Shown here in pieces: positions 44,942 to 53,787 of a stretch of DNA of 64,000 nucleotides (the stretch's first letter is position 1; each line of letters begins with the position of its first letter). Source of the DNA: CAIQPV01 sp963719855 (GTDB taxonomy: Bacteria; Pseudomonadota; Gammaproteobacteria; Burkholderiales; Gallionellaceae); NCBI GenBank assembly GCA_963719855.1, contig CAVRDK010000004.1, positions 620,001-684,000 on the forward strand, in the 5' to 3' direction. Position numbers and translations under genes: made by a program. The notes under the pieces were generated by a model. That model was not told the origin of the DNA. It did not search any database and saw nothing but the letters and a program-made list of their open reading frames with translations.

Positions 44942-45040
44942 ACCAGCCGCACACCAGAACAGGCGAACCCGGAGCGCGTCCTCAAAGTGAATCGCGGCCA
45001 CTGGACGATCGAGAATCGCTGCCACTACCTCAACACGGCT
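44942..45040 (+). mobile_element. remnant of an ISAs1/IS4-type transposase
   Basis: The translated stretch ERVLKVNRGHWTIENRCHY matches the C-terminal RGHW.IEN..H motif of ISAs1-type DDE transposases, which includes the catalytic Glu. Only about 30 codons remain, joined in frame to the metallo-hydrolase fragment. Confidence 0.6.
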
Positions 45041-45084
45041 GGGTTTACTTGTTGCTGTATTATTCATCTAAAAATCCATAAAAC

Positions 45085-45444
45085 CTACGTCGGTTTATCC
45101 CATTCTGGTGCCGGATCTTTCTCAGCAATTTTGAGGAGTAACTCACCACCGCGTTCATCGTCGAAAAATTCCTGTATGAAATGGTAAGTATGGTTCACAA
45201 CGTTTATCATCAGCGCCTTCATTTCAACATCATTAAATCGCGACAGTTCGTTCCAAGGTATTTCCCCATACGGTGTTTTGACAACGACATCGGAATAGTC
45301 GCCGCTCTTGGAATCGGGAACTTTTCCAGCGTGTAAATCTTCCAGAATTGAATTTCTAAAACACCTCAATGCAATATGTTTGGCGAGTCGCTGCTGAATT
45401 TCAGGATCGGTAATTAAAGCCTTGATAGCGTCATCACTTTCCAT
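45085..45444 (-). CDS. hypothetical acidic protein
   Basis: 119 residues, helical and acidic, starting MESDDAIKALITDPEIQQRL. VVVKTPYGEIPWNELSRFND and HTYHFIQEFFDDERG are the best-structured parts. Codon use looks genuine and the start is well defined, but I recognise no family. It stands alone between a transposon remnant and the next gene. Confidence 0.6.
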   Translation of the reverse strand: MESDDAIKALITDPEIQQRLAKHIALRCFRNSILEDLHAGKVPDSKSGDYSDVVVKTPYGEIPWNELSRFNDVEMKALMINVVNHTYHFIQEFFDDERGGELLLKIAEKDPAPEWDKPT

Positions 45445-45572
45445 TGTTTGGCCTCACAAGAATATTTGTGCATACACATAAGGCGGGCTAGATTCCTGCC
45501 AGCCATAGATCTCGTTCCGTACAACAGGCGTTATAATAACCAAGCACGTTAAACTGCGAAGGAATATTTGCC

Positions 45573-45995
45573 GTGGCATGTTCAATCCGGATATTTATTG
45601 TTGGTCAAGACGATACCTTATATCGGTTAGCTCGAACGAAGTTCACTGGCATGTTTGACGATCCAGAAAATCATCTCATGCTGCGCTTCGCCGGTCAGCG
45701 AGTGCGCATGGCAGAAGCAATCGTGGAGCTTCGCGATCGAGTTCCATTCAGCATCGTCCGGCTTATATATGAGGTGCTCAGATTTGATCAGCAAGGAAAA
45801 TTGGACCGTAACACTCTGGAGCGTCAGAACTTCGCACTTGTTGAACATTTGCTTGTTTCGCCGGCGACGAGCGACACGGTTGTTGACGCCAGTCATCGCT
45901 TTATCGCGCAAGGCGGCCACTGGAAGCCGTCCTCTATGCTAGAGCGGAAAATTCGCCAAGCTGCGCTTGGAGAAGGAAAATACCGGCGCTTGTAG
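45573..45995 (+). CDS. hypothetical protein
   Basis: 140 residues from a GTG with AAGGA 9 bases upstream. It starts IRIFIVGQDDTLYRLARTKFTGM and contains FAGQRVRMAEAIVELRDRVP, a compact alpha-beta pattern without motifs that I can name. The C-terminus is basic. Unrelated to its neighbours as far as I can see. Confidence 0.62.
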   Translation: MACSIRIFIVGQDDTLYRLARTKFTGMFDDPENHLMLRFAGQRVRMAEAIVELRDRVPFSIVRLIYEVLRFDQQGKLDRNTLERQNFALVEHLLVSPATSDTVVDASHRFIAQGGHWKPSSMLERKIRQAALGEGKYRRL

Positions 45996-46302
45996 TATCT
46001 GCGACCGTCAAGAAATCGGCCGCAGCGGACTATGGTAGTTTGCTGAAAAGACAGTCGGTTTAGCCTGCTGAAAGTGTCCGCTCCACTTCAAAAAGATTAA
46101 AATAGTGTAAATTTTGTTACCATGCTCGTCTCTGACCGGCCAGGAAGAGTCCTTAACGAACGTCTGCTTCTCGGCAAGGAGTTTGGTAAGATGAAGTTCG
46201 GGGTCGTGCCAATAAGTCACTGAAGCGCGACCTTCTAGTTATATACGCGTCGGTTCGATCGGAACACTTGATAAAACTCTATCGTGTATCTTAGGAAACT
46301 AC
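45996..46302. other. intergenic region before the enoyl-CoA hydratase gene
   Basis: No gene. It contains GACCGGCCAGGAAGAG-type spacer debris similar to other gaps in this genome. A promoter for the downstream gene is expected but not evident. Confidence 0.35.
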
Positions 46303-47124
46303 ATGAACGACGCTGTCATACTGCTGAATGTCGATGAGGCGAGCGGAATTGCCACCATCACCCTGAATCGGCCGCAAGCGCTTAATGCGTTGAATCAGGC
46401 CATGGCGGCAGGTTTTGACGAGGCCACTGCGCAAGTTGCCGACAACGATGCCGTGCGTGCTGTAGTAATCGAAGGTGCCGGACCACACTTCATGGCGGGC
46501 GGTGACGTCAAGTACTTTCATTCGATACTGAACGACCCCGACTCTCGCCGCCGAGAAATTCTCGAAGGTATCATCGGCAAAGTACATGAATCCGTGATCC
46601 GCATACATAGTATGGAGAAGCCAGTTATCGCCAGCGTGCGCGGTGCAGTAGCGGGTTTCGGACTATCACTAATGAACGCTTGCGACCTTGCTATAGCTGC
46701 TTCCGACAGCTACTTCACGCTTGCGTACTGCCATATTGGGACATCGCCCGATGGTGGTGGCACCTATGGCTTACCTAGAATGGTCGGGTTGAAGCAAGCC
46801 ATGGAAATCGCTCTGCTGGGAGATCGCTTCGATGCAGAGACCGCACGCAGGATCGGTCTTATAAACCGCATCGTTTCCGTCGATGAGTTGTCGATGGCCG
46901 CAACCGATCTAGCCAAACGACTTGCCGAAGGACCCACTCAGGCGCTGGGTCGAACAAAGCGTCTTATCAACGAATCGCTTAACCGAAATCTGACCGAACA
47001 ATTGGGCGCCGAACAAGAAAGTTTTGTGGCTTGCGCGATGAGCAGAGACTTTGCGGAAGGTGTCTCTGCCTTTATCGAAAAGCGGAAACCTCAGTTCAAG
47101 GGCAACAAGGCAGACTGCTTATAA
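46303..47124 (+). CDS. enoyl-CoA hydratase/isomerase family protein
   Basis: 273 residues of the crotonase fold. The substrate-binding motif HFMAGGDVKYF forms the first oxyanion-hole strand, and GAVAGFGLSLMNACDLAIA forms the second. The catalytic-region residue is Asp in GTSPDGGGTYGLPR, where many hydratases have Glu, so isomerase or another crotonase activity is possible. ATG at 46303 has AGGA upstream. Lies before a thioesterase-like gene, suggesting acyl-CoA metabolism. Confidence 0.88.
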   Translation: MNDAVILLNVDEASGIATITLNRPQALNALNQAMAAGFDEATAQVADNDAVRAVVIEGAGPHFMAGGDVKYFHSILNDPDSRRREILEGIIGKVHESVIRIHSMEKPVIASVRGAVAGFGLSLMNACDLAIAASDSYFTLAYCHIGTSPDGGGTYGLPRMVGLKQAMEIALLGDRFDAETARRIGLINRIVSVDELSMAATDLAKRLAEGPTQALGRTKRLINESLNRNLTEQLGAEQESFVACAMSRDFAEGVSAFIEKRKPQFKGNKADCL

Positions 47125-47320
47125 GATATTCATAAGCAACTTGCTGAATATCTTATTCATGTAGCTGCTTTATAATCGACTGAAATTCTTACCTTGCAAA
47201 TTATAAATCATGGAAGGCTAGTGTTTGCTTTGTGCTGCCTTGAAGATGTGATCGTTAACAGGATGAATAGTTGGCGAGCAGTGCATTGCGTAGGACTCGG
47301 AGGACATTCGGAGGAATTCA

Positions 47321-47866
47321 ATGAGACTTCGCCTTAGGCTTCTCTATTTGTTACTGTCTTCATGCTGGAAAAAACGCTTGGGTATCTTGGATGAGTCCGT
47401 AATTACGCTAACCGTTTTACCAAACGACGTTGACATCATGAAAATGACGAATGATCGTTACGTCTCTTTGATGGACTTGGGAAGAATGGATTTAATATAC
47501 CGTTCTGGGCTGCTGAAATTGATGTTCAATAATAAATGGGCACCCGTGGCGACCTTTGCAGCGATTCGCTTTCGGTATCCATTGAAGGTGTTTCAGAAAT
47601 ACCAGTTGCGAACCAGCGTTTTGTGGTGGGATGAGGATTCTTTTTACTGTCAGCAAATTTTTGAACGTAAAGGACGTGTATTGGCAACAGGGTATGTACG
47701 CGCTTCCCTTCTTCGATCGAATGGACTTGTACCTTCACAAGATGTATTAAGTGCAATTGGTCAATTAGTAACAAAGCCAATTCAGCCAGAAATTGTGGCC
47801 AGAATTAATGAATTGGGTGGCCTTATACATGAAAGCCAAAAAGAGCCTAATTTAAGGGATGCCTAA
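47321..47866 (+). CDS. thioesterase-like (hot-dog fold) protein
   Basis: 181 residues with GGAGG upstream of the ATG. A basic, hydrophobic start (LRLRLLYLLLSSCW) may anchor it in the membrane. The body has MTNDRYVSLMDLGRMDLIYR and FRYPLKVFQKYQLRTSVLWWDE, as in acyl-CoA thioesterases of the Them6/4HBT group. It overlaps the metallo-hydrolase gene by 8 bases, so the two are coupled. Confidence 0.78.
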   Translation: MRLRLRLLYLLLSSCWKKRLGILDESVITLTVLPNDVDIMKMTNDRYVSLMDLGRMDLIYRSGLLKLMFNNKWAPVATFAAIRFRYPLKVFQKYQLRTSVLWWDEDSFYCQQIFERKGRVLATGYVRASLLRSNGLVPSQDVLSAIGQLVTKPIQPEIVARINELGGLIHESQKEPNLRDA

Positions 47867-48884
47867 CATTAAACCTGCTCACCACCGCAAGAATGCCTTT
47901 GGTAACAGTGACCAGAGCGTCGTGATCGGGAATTTTCCTTTGTATGAGATGTTATGGCGCTCTATGCGTGGTGACTTCAAACCGATGGCTCCACCAGAGG
48001 GTGGCTACGAAATGTTTGCGCGCGACTGGAGCATAAAGGTTGATTCCGCCCGGCTGGCGAAGCGGCAACAAACTCCTGTTGTGACTTGGTTGGGACATGT
48101 CACCATCTTGCTGCAAATTGCTGGCCTGAACATATTGACGGATCCTACACTGGCCGATTTTGCGGGTCCATATGGCCGGTATGGTTCACCCCGTCGAGTG
48201 CCAGCACCACTGCAACCGGAATCACTGCCGAGTATTGATATCGTTCTGATATCGCACAACCATTACGACCATCTCTGCGATGCCACAATCAGGAGGCTTT
48301 CGGCAGCCGGACAAACGCCTCATTTCTACGTCCCACTGGGGTTGAAAGCTTGGTTCAATGAACGCGGGATCAAGCGAGTGACCGAACTGGATTGGTGGAG
48401 TCATGTTGACCTGGGTTTGACACCCGATTCGCTGAGATTGCATTTTACTCCGTCGCAGCACTGGAGTCGGCGTGGGTTGTTTGATACCAATACCACACTG
48501 TGGGGCGGGTTTGCGCTTGAATGGACACCTGAAGGCAAAGCACCCTGGCGGTTTTTTTACCCCGGTGACACTGGCTATTCTGCCGACTTCAAGGAGATTC
48601 GCCTCCGCCTTGGACCCGTAGATTTCTTGGCACTACCCATTGGTGCATATTTGCCACGCGATTTTATGAAACCTCAGCACATCAATCCTGAAGAAGCCGT
48701 GCAGATAATGCTTGATCTCGAAGCAAAACAATCCATGGGAGTTCACTGGGGAACGTTCATGTTGACCAAAGAACCATTTGATCAACCACTACGCGATCTA
48801 GTCGCAGCATTTCGTCGTTTCCAGCTTTCACATGACCGGGTTTGGCTAATGAAACATGGTGAAACTCGAGCTATTGTTTTGTGA
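47859..48884 (+). CDS. metallo-beta-lactamase-fold hydrolase (NAPE-PLD/UlaG-like)
   Basis: 341 residues. The metal-binding motif HNHYDH is near residue 135, after LGHVTILLQIAGLNILTDP and SIDIVLIS. Further ligands are seen in TPSQHWSRRG, FFYPGDTGYS and VHWGTFMLT. This is the N-acyl-phosphatidylethanolamine phospholipase D-like class, which suits a lipid substrate and the thioesterase neighbour. A damaged copy of its first 48 codons lies at 44798. Confidence 0.85.
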   Translation: MPNIKPAHHRKNAFGNSDQSVVIGNFPLYEMLWRSMRGDFKPMAPPEGGYEMFARDWSIKVDSARLAKRQQTPVVTWLGHVTILLQIAGLNILTDPTLADFAGPYGRYGSPRRVPAPLQPESLPSIDIVLISHNHYDHLCDATIRRLSAAGQTPHFYVPLGLKAWFNERGIKRVTELDWWSHVDLGLTPDSLRLHFTPSQHWSRRGLFDTNTTLWGGFALEWTPEGKAPWRFFYPGDTGYSADFKEIRLRLGPVDFLALPIGAYLPRDFMKPQHINPEEAVQIMLDLEAKQSMGVHWGTFMLTKEPFDQPLRDLVAAFRRFQLSHDRVWLMKHGETRAIVL

Positions 48885-49278
48885 GAAGTATTGGTGAAGG
48901 TGGCCCGCCTCTGCGCGCCAATTGCTGCCAGTCGCAGAACGTTTAACGGGCAGCGAATTTAAAACGCTAACTGGCTGAAATGGGTGTCGTGGCGACCAAG
49001 AATAATCAGAGTAAGATACGTCCGTTCTAAGCCACATAGCCGACATCGTAAAACGCGATAGGAAATGGTCAAAATTCGGCCAGTTTCAGACAAATCGAAT
49101 GGCCGGTTTCCGGCGAGCAATTTGGGGACTTGGATTTCAGCAATGTGCCATTACCGGTTATAGGAGGTGGGACTTGCGAATGGCTGCAATGAAACGTGAA
49201 GCGGTAATTGATCTCCGCGATTATTTAAGTTGCAAAGGTGAAGTCAAGTATAGTCACTCTCGCAACTTTCTAGTTTTG
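48885..49278. other. intergenic region with degenerate repeats
   Basis: No credible gene. CGGGCAGCGAATTT near 48950 recurs near 55985, and CGGCCAGTTT/GGCCGGTTTCCGG pieces recur in several gaps, so this is dispersed non-coding debris. An open frame crossing into the acetyltransferase gene on the other strand is rejected. Confidence 0.4.
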
Positions 49279-49761
49279 CTAGAAATCAGGATTGCGTCTG
49301 CACACCATAAAAACTTCGTTCTCCCCAAACAGACCAGGAACAGTAGTTTCGACTTTTGCACCCAACACTTTCGCGTAAAGTCGTTGTGCGGCACTATCGG
49401 CTCCCGTGGAGACTATGATTGCACTTAGCATGCCGCCACGTGCCTCAAGCTGAGCAGATACATGCGGCAAGGATTGACGGATAAGTGCTTCACCAATCCC
49501 TTGTCTTTGATTTTCAGGCAACACTGCAATTTGTTCAAGTTCAAGAACAACATCACGTCGAAAACCACTTTTCTCAGCCCACAAAATAAATCCGCACACA
49601 CCATCTTCCCCCACGGCGACGTAGTAACGCATGCGTGGATATGCTTGCACATTGCATGTTATCCATTCCAACGGACTAAATTGGCCAGGAAATGCTCGGG
49701 CATGTACCAATGCAACAGCAGCAATGTCGTGTTTGATTTTGGTAAGGGGGCGAATTAGCAT
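49279..49761 (-). CDS. GNAT-family N-acetyltransferase
   Basis: 160 residues with the acetyl-CoA binding motif A: ELEQIAVLPENQRQGIGEALI, containing the QRQGIG pyrophosphate loop. Motif B follows with the Tyr in SAAQRLYAKVLGAK. Substrate cannot be told. It is divergent from the AF1514-family operon across a 216-base region holding a large palindrome. Confidence 0.9.
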   Translation of the reverse strand: MLIRPLTKIKHDIAAVALVHARAFPGQFSPLEWITCNVQAYPRMRYYVAVGEDGVCGFILWAEKSGFRRDVVLELEQIAVLPENQRQGIGEALIRQSLPHVSAQLEARGGMLSAIIVSTGADSAAQRLYAKVLGAKVETTVPGLFGENEVFMVCRRNPDF

Positions 49762-49861
49762 AGAGCAGTTATATGTTTTAGTCTTTCTGTATGCCCGAAC
49801 TTATTAGCCACGAAGATATCTATTATGCGCAATTCATTCTCTGGGCATGTCATTCTTGCAT

Positions 49862-49908
49862 TTAAATATATAATAGTTGACTATTGCAGTCAACTATTAT
49901 ATATTTAA
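49862..49908. repeat. 47-bp palindrome with 21-bp perfect arms
   Basis: Left arm 49862-49882 and right arm 49888-49908 are exact reverse complements around ATTGC, with AGTCAACTATTATATATTTAA as the AT-rich right arm (here given by its last 20: GTCAACTATTATATATTTAA). It lies between two divergent genes, so a terminator is unlikely; a large operator or a small element end is more plausible. TTGACT inside could serve as a -35. Confidence 0.85.
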
Positions 49909-49977
49909 CGTAGAAAAAGTTTAATCGAGACTTACAGAGTGTCGGATTCCCGCCTGAGTATTCAGAAGGAGAATATC

Positions 49978-50388
49978 ATGAAAACCATCAATACCTCGCT
50001 GCTCCCCAGCAAAACAACTGGTTCAAGCTTCGCAGCTGCCAGAGCGTTAGCGTTTTCCCTAGCCGAGTCCGATAGCGAGTTGCTTGAGCCAGAACTCGTC
50101 GCTTGGATGGATCATTCCACTGGCATGGTTTCCCCTGTACTTGAGGGATGTAGTGGCCCTGATGGCTGGCGATACTACGGTACTTCACACGGGGGAAGTT
50201 TGGAGGTTGATGTCGGCGATACCTCTTTTATCTTCGCCGAGTCAAGCCCATTCGACTCCTATGAGCATTTCGGGCCTGGCCCCTTTCGCAATATCCGCGA
50301 TGCCAGAGGAAACGAGTTTATCTGCCTTTCATCTGAAGGTGGTAGTGCTTGGTTTCGGTTGGACGAGTGGACCAGCAAGCTGACCTGA
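49978..50388 (+). CDS. AF1514-family (DUF5619-like) protein
   Basis: 136 residues from an ATG with AAGGAG 6 bases upstream. The pattern ARALAFSLAESDSELLEP, then AWMDHSTGMVSPVLEGC, GWRYYGTSHGGSLEVDVG and FIFAES, is that of the AF1514 family as I recall it, found mainly in archaea and anaerobic or metal-cycling bacteria. Function is unknown. It is first in a small operon with the genes at 50403 and 50754. Confidence 0.6.
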   Translation: MKTINTSLLPSKTTGSSFAAARALAFSLAESDSELLEPELVAWMDHSTGMVSPVLEGCSGPDGWRYYGTSHGGSLEVDVGDTSFIFAESSPFDSYEHFGPGPFRNIRDARGNEFICLSSEGGSAWFRLDEWTSKLT

Positions 50389-50402
50389 TGAGGAGGCAAA
50401 TC

Positions 50403-50729
50403 ATGAACCTACACAGCATGAAATTTTCCGAAAAGAAAATGGGAATGAAACTGAGCATCATTAGGTTCTGGTTCGTTCTGTTGATGCTTGCGATACTGTC
50501 AGTGTTTGGAATGATGAAATGGACTGGCATTAGTAATGATGCAGCACGAATTGACGCTGATTTAGCCAATAAGACTCAAGTGAATCCAATCAATTCAAGA
50601 GACGACAGCCATCTCGATGCCGGAATCCTTGCGCAAATAGAAGATAAAAATAGCCATTCCAAACACCGTCAAGACCAAGTTCTTCACGGTTGGTGCCAGT
50701 ATCGCAGTCAGCATTTAACTTCTGTATAA
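50403..50729 (+). CDS. small membrane-anchored hypothetical protein
   Basis: 108 residues with GAGGAGG 7 bases before the ATG and only 14 bases after the previous stop. One membrane helix (IIRFWFVLLMLAILSVFGMM) follows a basic cytoplasmic start. The rest is polar, ending in a His- and Gln-rich segment. Likely cotranscribed with the AF1514-family gene. Confidence 0.6.
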   Translation: MNLHSMKFSEKKMGMKLSIIRFWFVLLMLAILSVFGMMKWTGISNDAARIDADLANKTQVNPINSRDDSHLDAGILAQIEDKNSHSKHRQDQVLHGWCQYRSQHLTSV

Positions 50730-50753
50730 CGAATAGGCCCATTGGAGAAGCTT

Positions 50754-51095
50754 GTGAACGGATTTAATTTATTGCATGAATCTCAGGGTGCATCTGAAAT
50801 TGAGACCCAAATTGTTCGGCATGGTATAGCTCTTGGTATCAATTGGGATGATGAAGTTCAAGTTCAGGGTATTGCCAGAGAAGCGCTGCATCACTCACGG
50901 GAAGCTTTAGCTCAATTCAGTCAGCACCATGACGACTATAAACTTAAAGCAAAAATTGAATTGTTCGGTTTGGCAGCTTTGATGATGCAAATCATGAGTG
51001 ATAGTGCAGAAGAGGGAGTTCACACACACGGCGGAGTTGCTTGGAAGTCATTTTCCAGAGCTCTAATGCATGAATCCGAAGTCAAGGTCAATTGA
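50754..51095 (+). CDS. small helical hypothetical protein
   Basis: 113 residues from GTG at 50754, chosen because GGAG lies 7 bases upstream. Helical throughout, with EIETQIVRHGIALGINWDDE, ALHHSREALAQFSQH and a His-rich end (VHTHGGVAW). No family recognised. Third gene of the operon. Confidence 0.55.
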   Translation: MNGFNLLHESQGASEIETQIVRHGIALGINWDDEVQVQGIAREALHHSREALAQFSQHHDDYKLKAKIELFGLAALMMQIMSDSAEEGVHTHGGVAWKSFSRALMHESEVKVN

Positions 51096-51211
51096 TATTG
51101 GGTTAAGTCGAATCAGCTATTGTTGCCACCTGAATAATGAGAGACTCTAAGGAACGTATGTTTCGCGCCGACAACAGGTGAAATGGATCTGATGTGTGGT
51201 TGGAGGACAAG

Positions 51212-51721
51212 ATGCTAAAAAGTTCTGTCCCTAAAATTAATGGTAGTAACTCCACGCCTATGAATTCACCGGTAACAGCAGGCGTGGGAGAGGATTTATC
51301 GCAAGATATAAACGACATTTTAGCTACGCTCTCGCCAAAAAAAGTATCGGTTGCCGTAGGATGCAACGAAAAACGTAAGGCTCCTCGCTTCCGAGTGAAG
51401 TGGTTTGCCGATATTCTTACCGATGACCACGTCATATATCACGGATTCGTTAATGACATTTCTACGCTCGGAGTGTCAATTTATCTGAACAGTAACTTGA
51501 ACAATGCAAAATGCAGACTCCGCATTCATGTTCCGCCTCTCAATTTAACAAGCAAACCCCATATGATTGAAGTCTTCGGGAAGGTTTTATATGTAGTCTA
51601 TGATGGCGACAAACAACTTTACCGTGCTGCTATTAATTTTCTCAGATTTAATCCAGAATCCGATCTGGCAATGCTTGACGAACGTTTAACCAAACACCAT
51701 TCAAAAGTCCCTGAATTTTAA
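51212..51721 (+). CDS. PilZ-domain protein (putative c-di-GMP receptor)
   Basis: 169 residues from the ATG preceded by GGAGG. The PilZ c-di-GMP motif is seen as KRKAPRFRVKW (RxxxR) with the matching NDISTLGVSIY (D/NxSxxG) about 30 residues later. A disordered N-terminus of 50 residues comes before it. No second domain, so it probably acts by binding a partner. Lies near two GGDEF proteins. Confidence 0.88.
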   Translation: MLKSSVPKINGSNSTPMNSPVTAGVGEDLSQDINDILATLSPKKVSVAVGCNEKRKAPRFRVKWFADILTDDHVIYHGFVNDISTLGVSIYLNSNLNNAKCRLRIHVPPLNLTSKPHMIEVFGKVLYVVYDGDKQLYRAAINFLRFNPESDLAMLDERLTKHHSKVPEF

Positions 51722-51961
51722 GGAGGGTAATGGTCGAGAACAGAAGGTCGATATAGAAAATTGATTGAGAAATAACAGTTGTTCGCCAAATTTAATTTTT
51801 GACTGCCAGGAACCCGCACTTCATCAGCAACTTGTTTGTGCCAAATCGGATCGTTATGATGTGCAGCTAACAGGCAACGAAATGAGTTAACCCGAATCAG
51901 CCGATATGAAAGTTAAAGTGTAAATCCATTGTTTAAATTCTTGTTGTAATGGGCGATCATA

Positions 51962-53074
51962 ATGGAAACTCAGGGCACTCGGATTCACCAATTACGACTA
52001 AAGCTAACTGAAAGCCTCTTCTTTTTCGCACAAAAGAAACATGGATTAGGTTTTCATTTTGCATTATCGTTTATTCTCATGTTGGTGGCGTTGCTTGCAA
52101 GACTGATGATCGCTCCAGTCAATGCAGGAATTCAATATGTGACCTTCTTTCCTGCGGTCACTCTTGCCGCTGTTATTGGCGGTTTCAGAGTGGGATTCTT
52201 CTCAACACTTATTGGGATAGTTCTTGCAACATATATTTTCACTCCCCCCTATTACTCGTTCTCAATTGAAGTTTTTCGAACCAGCTTTTGGTCGAACATG
52301 GTTTTTTTTGTTGATGGAATTATCGTGTCATTATCAATTGAGGCCATGCACCAATTCCGTCATAAATATGAAAGGCAGCTTGTTGATGCTATGGCTATCA
52401 ACAAAGAACTGGAAGAATTTACCTATATAGCTTCACACGACCTCAAGGAACCCTTACGGGGTATACACAACTATGCGAGCTATCTAAAAGAGGATTGCGC
52501 AGGCAAGCTTAATAATGAGGACGTACAAAACATAAGCAGCATTCAGCGGCTTGCTGAGCGCATGACACTTCTGACAGACAAACTTTTGGAATATTCAAAA
52601 TTAGGTGGCACTACCATTAAAATGGAAGCAGTTGATGTTGATGCTGTTGTTGATGAAGTTATAAAAGACATGAACATTATACGATCCAGCGGTATCGAGT
52701 TACGCCGCATTGGTAAACTTGGTACTGCAACAGGAAATGCAACTCTTATTGGAGAGGTCTTTCAAAATCTGATTACAAATGCGGCAAAGTTCAATGACAA
52801 ACCTAACAAATGGGTGGAGATTGGTCGTGATGACACAGGGACATGTCCTGTATTTTATGTTCGGGATAATGGCATTGGTATTAAGCAGCAACACATGGAC
52901 AGCGTGTTCAGAATTTTCAAGCGACTGCATGAACAGAATAAATACGGCGGTGGAACAGGTGCTGGACTAACGATCGTAAAAAAGATTATCGAACGACACG
53001 GTGGACGTATCTGGCTGGAATCTGTTTTGGGGACAGGAACCACATTTTATTTTACCTTGTGTGGAGATAAATAA
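51962..53074 (+). CDS. membrane sensor histidine kinase (DUF4118)
   Basis: 370 residues. Three to four N-terminal membrane helices of the KdpD-type DUF4118 sensor (ITFFPAVTLAAVIGGFRVGF-like segment near 60) are followed by HisKA with phosphoacceptor His in ASHDLKEPLRG near residue 159. The ATPase domain shows NLITNAAKFN, DNGIGI and GTGAGLTIVKKI. Kinases of this kind usually pair with a single-domain receiver, as here: the next gene overlaps its stop by one base. Confidence 0.93.
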   Translation: METQGTRIHQLRLKLTESLFFFAQKKHGLGFHFALSFILMLVALLARLMIAPVNAGIQYVTFFPAVTLAAVIGGFRVGFFSTLIGIVLATYIFTPPYYSFSIEVFRTSFWSNMVFFVDGIIVSLSIEAMHQFRHKYERQLVDAMAINKELEEFTYIASHDLKEPLRGIHNYASYLKEDCAGKLNNEDVQNISSIQRLAERMTLLTDKLLEYSKLGGTTIKMEAVDVDAVVDEVIKDMNIIRSSGIELRRIGKLGTATGNATLIGEVFQNLITNAAKFNDKPNKWVEIGRDDTGTCPVFYVRDNGIGIKQQHMDSVFRIFKRLHEQNKYGGGTGAGLTIVKKIIERHGGRIWLESVLGTGTTFYFTLCGDK

Positions 53075-53526
53075 TGCAAGCAGACATAAAGCAAACTATC
53101 CTGATTGTGGAAGATAGTGATGATGACTATATTGCTACAATCCGCGCCTTCAAAAAAGCCAATTTGCTCAATCCCCTTCAGCGGTGCACCAATGGTGATC
53201 AGGCTCTCGATTATCTGTATCAGCGTGGGGAATTCTCTGTACCAGATATTGCGCCAAGGCCGGGCATGGTTCTGCTTGACCTCAATCTTCCCGGCACTGA
53301 TGGACGTGAGGTATTGCGAGTGGTTAAATCAGATTTGTCATTGCATCAGATTCCCATTATCGTATTGACCACATCTAATTCTGAACAGGATATTTCAAGG
53401 TGCTACGATGCTGGCGCGAATTCGTATGTACAAAAGCCAGTAGATTTAGCGGGATTTGTTGAGGCAATTGCTCGTCTCAAGGAGTACTGGCTAGAGGTTG
53501 CTGTTCTACCCAAGGAACCTGCATGA
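53074..53526 (+). CDS. single-domain response regulator (Rcp1 type)
   Basis: 150 residues, receiver only. ILIVEDSDDDYIATIRAFKK carries the acidic cluster, Asp69 in VLLDLNLPG is the phosphoacceptor, Thr in LTTSN and Lys in YVQKPVD complete the site. It is translationally coupled to the kinase and is its evident partner. Its output must be through protein contacts. Confidence 0.93.
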   Translation: MQADIKQTILIVEDSDDDYIATIRAFKKANLLNPLQRCTNGDQALDYLYQRGEFSVPDIAPRPGMVLLDLNLPGTDGREVLRVVKSDLSLHQIPIIVLTTSNSEQDISRCYDAGANSYVQKPVDLAGFVEAIARLKEYWLEVAVLPKEPA

Positions 53527-53688
53527 CAGGAACCATCCTGTTAGTTGAAGACATCGATGATGATTTTATTGCCATAATTCGCGTCTTCAAAAAACTAACT
53601 CTACCCGGTTCAGCATTGCAGCAATAGCGATCAGGCACTTGATTACCTATGCATGCGTTCTGAGATTTTTGCCATGGTAGTGCACTAG
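53523..53688 (+). pseudogene. fragment of a duplicated response regulator
   Basis: Starts at an ATG inside the stop region of the previous gene and encodes MTGTILLVEDIDDDFIAIIR, very like the receiver just upstream. A stop comes after 34 codons. In another frame the match resumes with SNSDQALDYLCMRSEIF and then ends. It is a tandem copy broken by a frameshift near 53612 and truncated. Confidence 0.82.
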
Positions 53689-53787
53689 GATCATATTTAA
53701 TTCTACCAAACCTGAATATGCATTGAAGGGGTGCTTTATTTTACAATGCGTCTTTACCCAAAAACGCCTAATGAAGAAGAAACGCAA

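Noticed and set aside
49099..49428. Plus-strand frame of 109 codons
   Set aside because: Overlaps the well-supported acetyltransferase gene on the opposite strand and resembles nothing.
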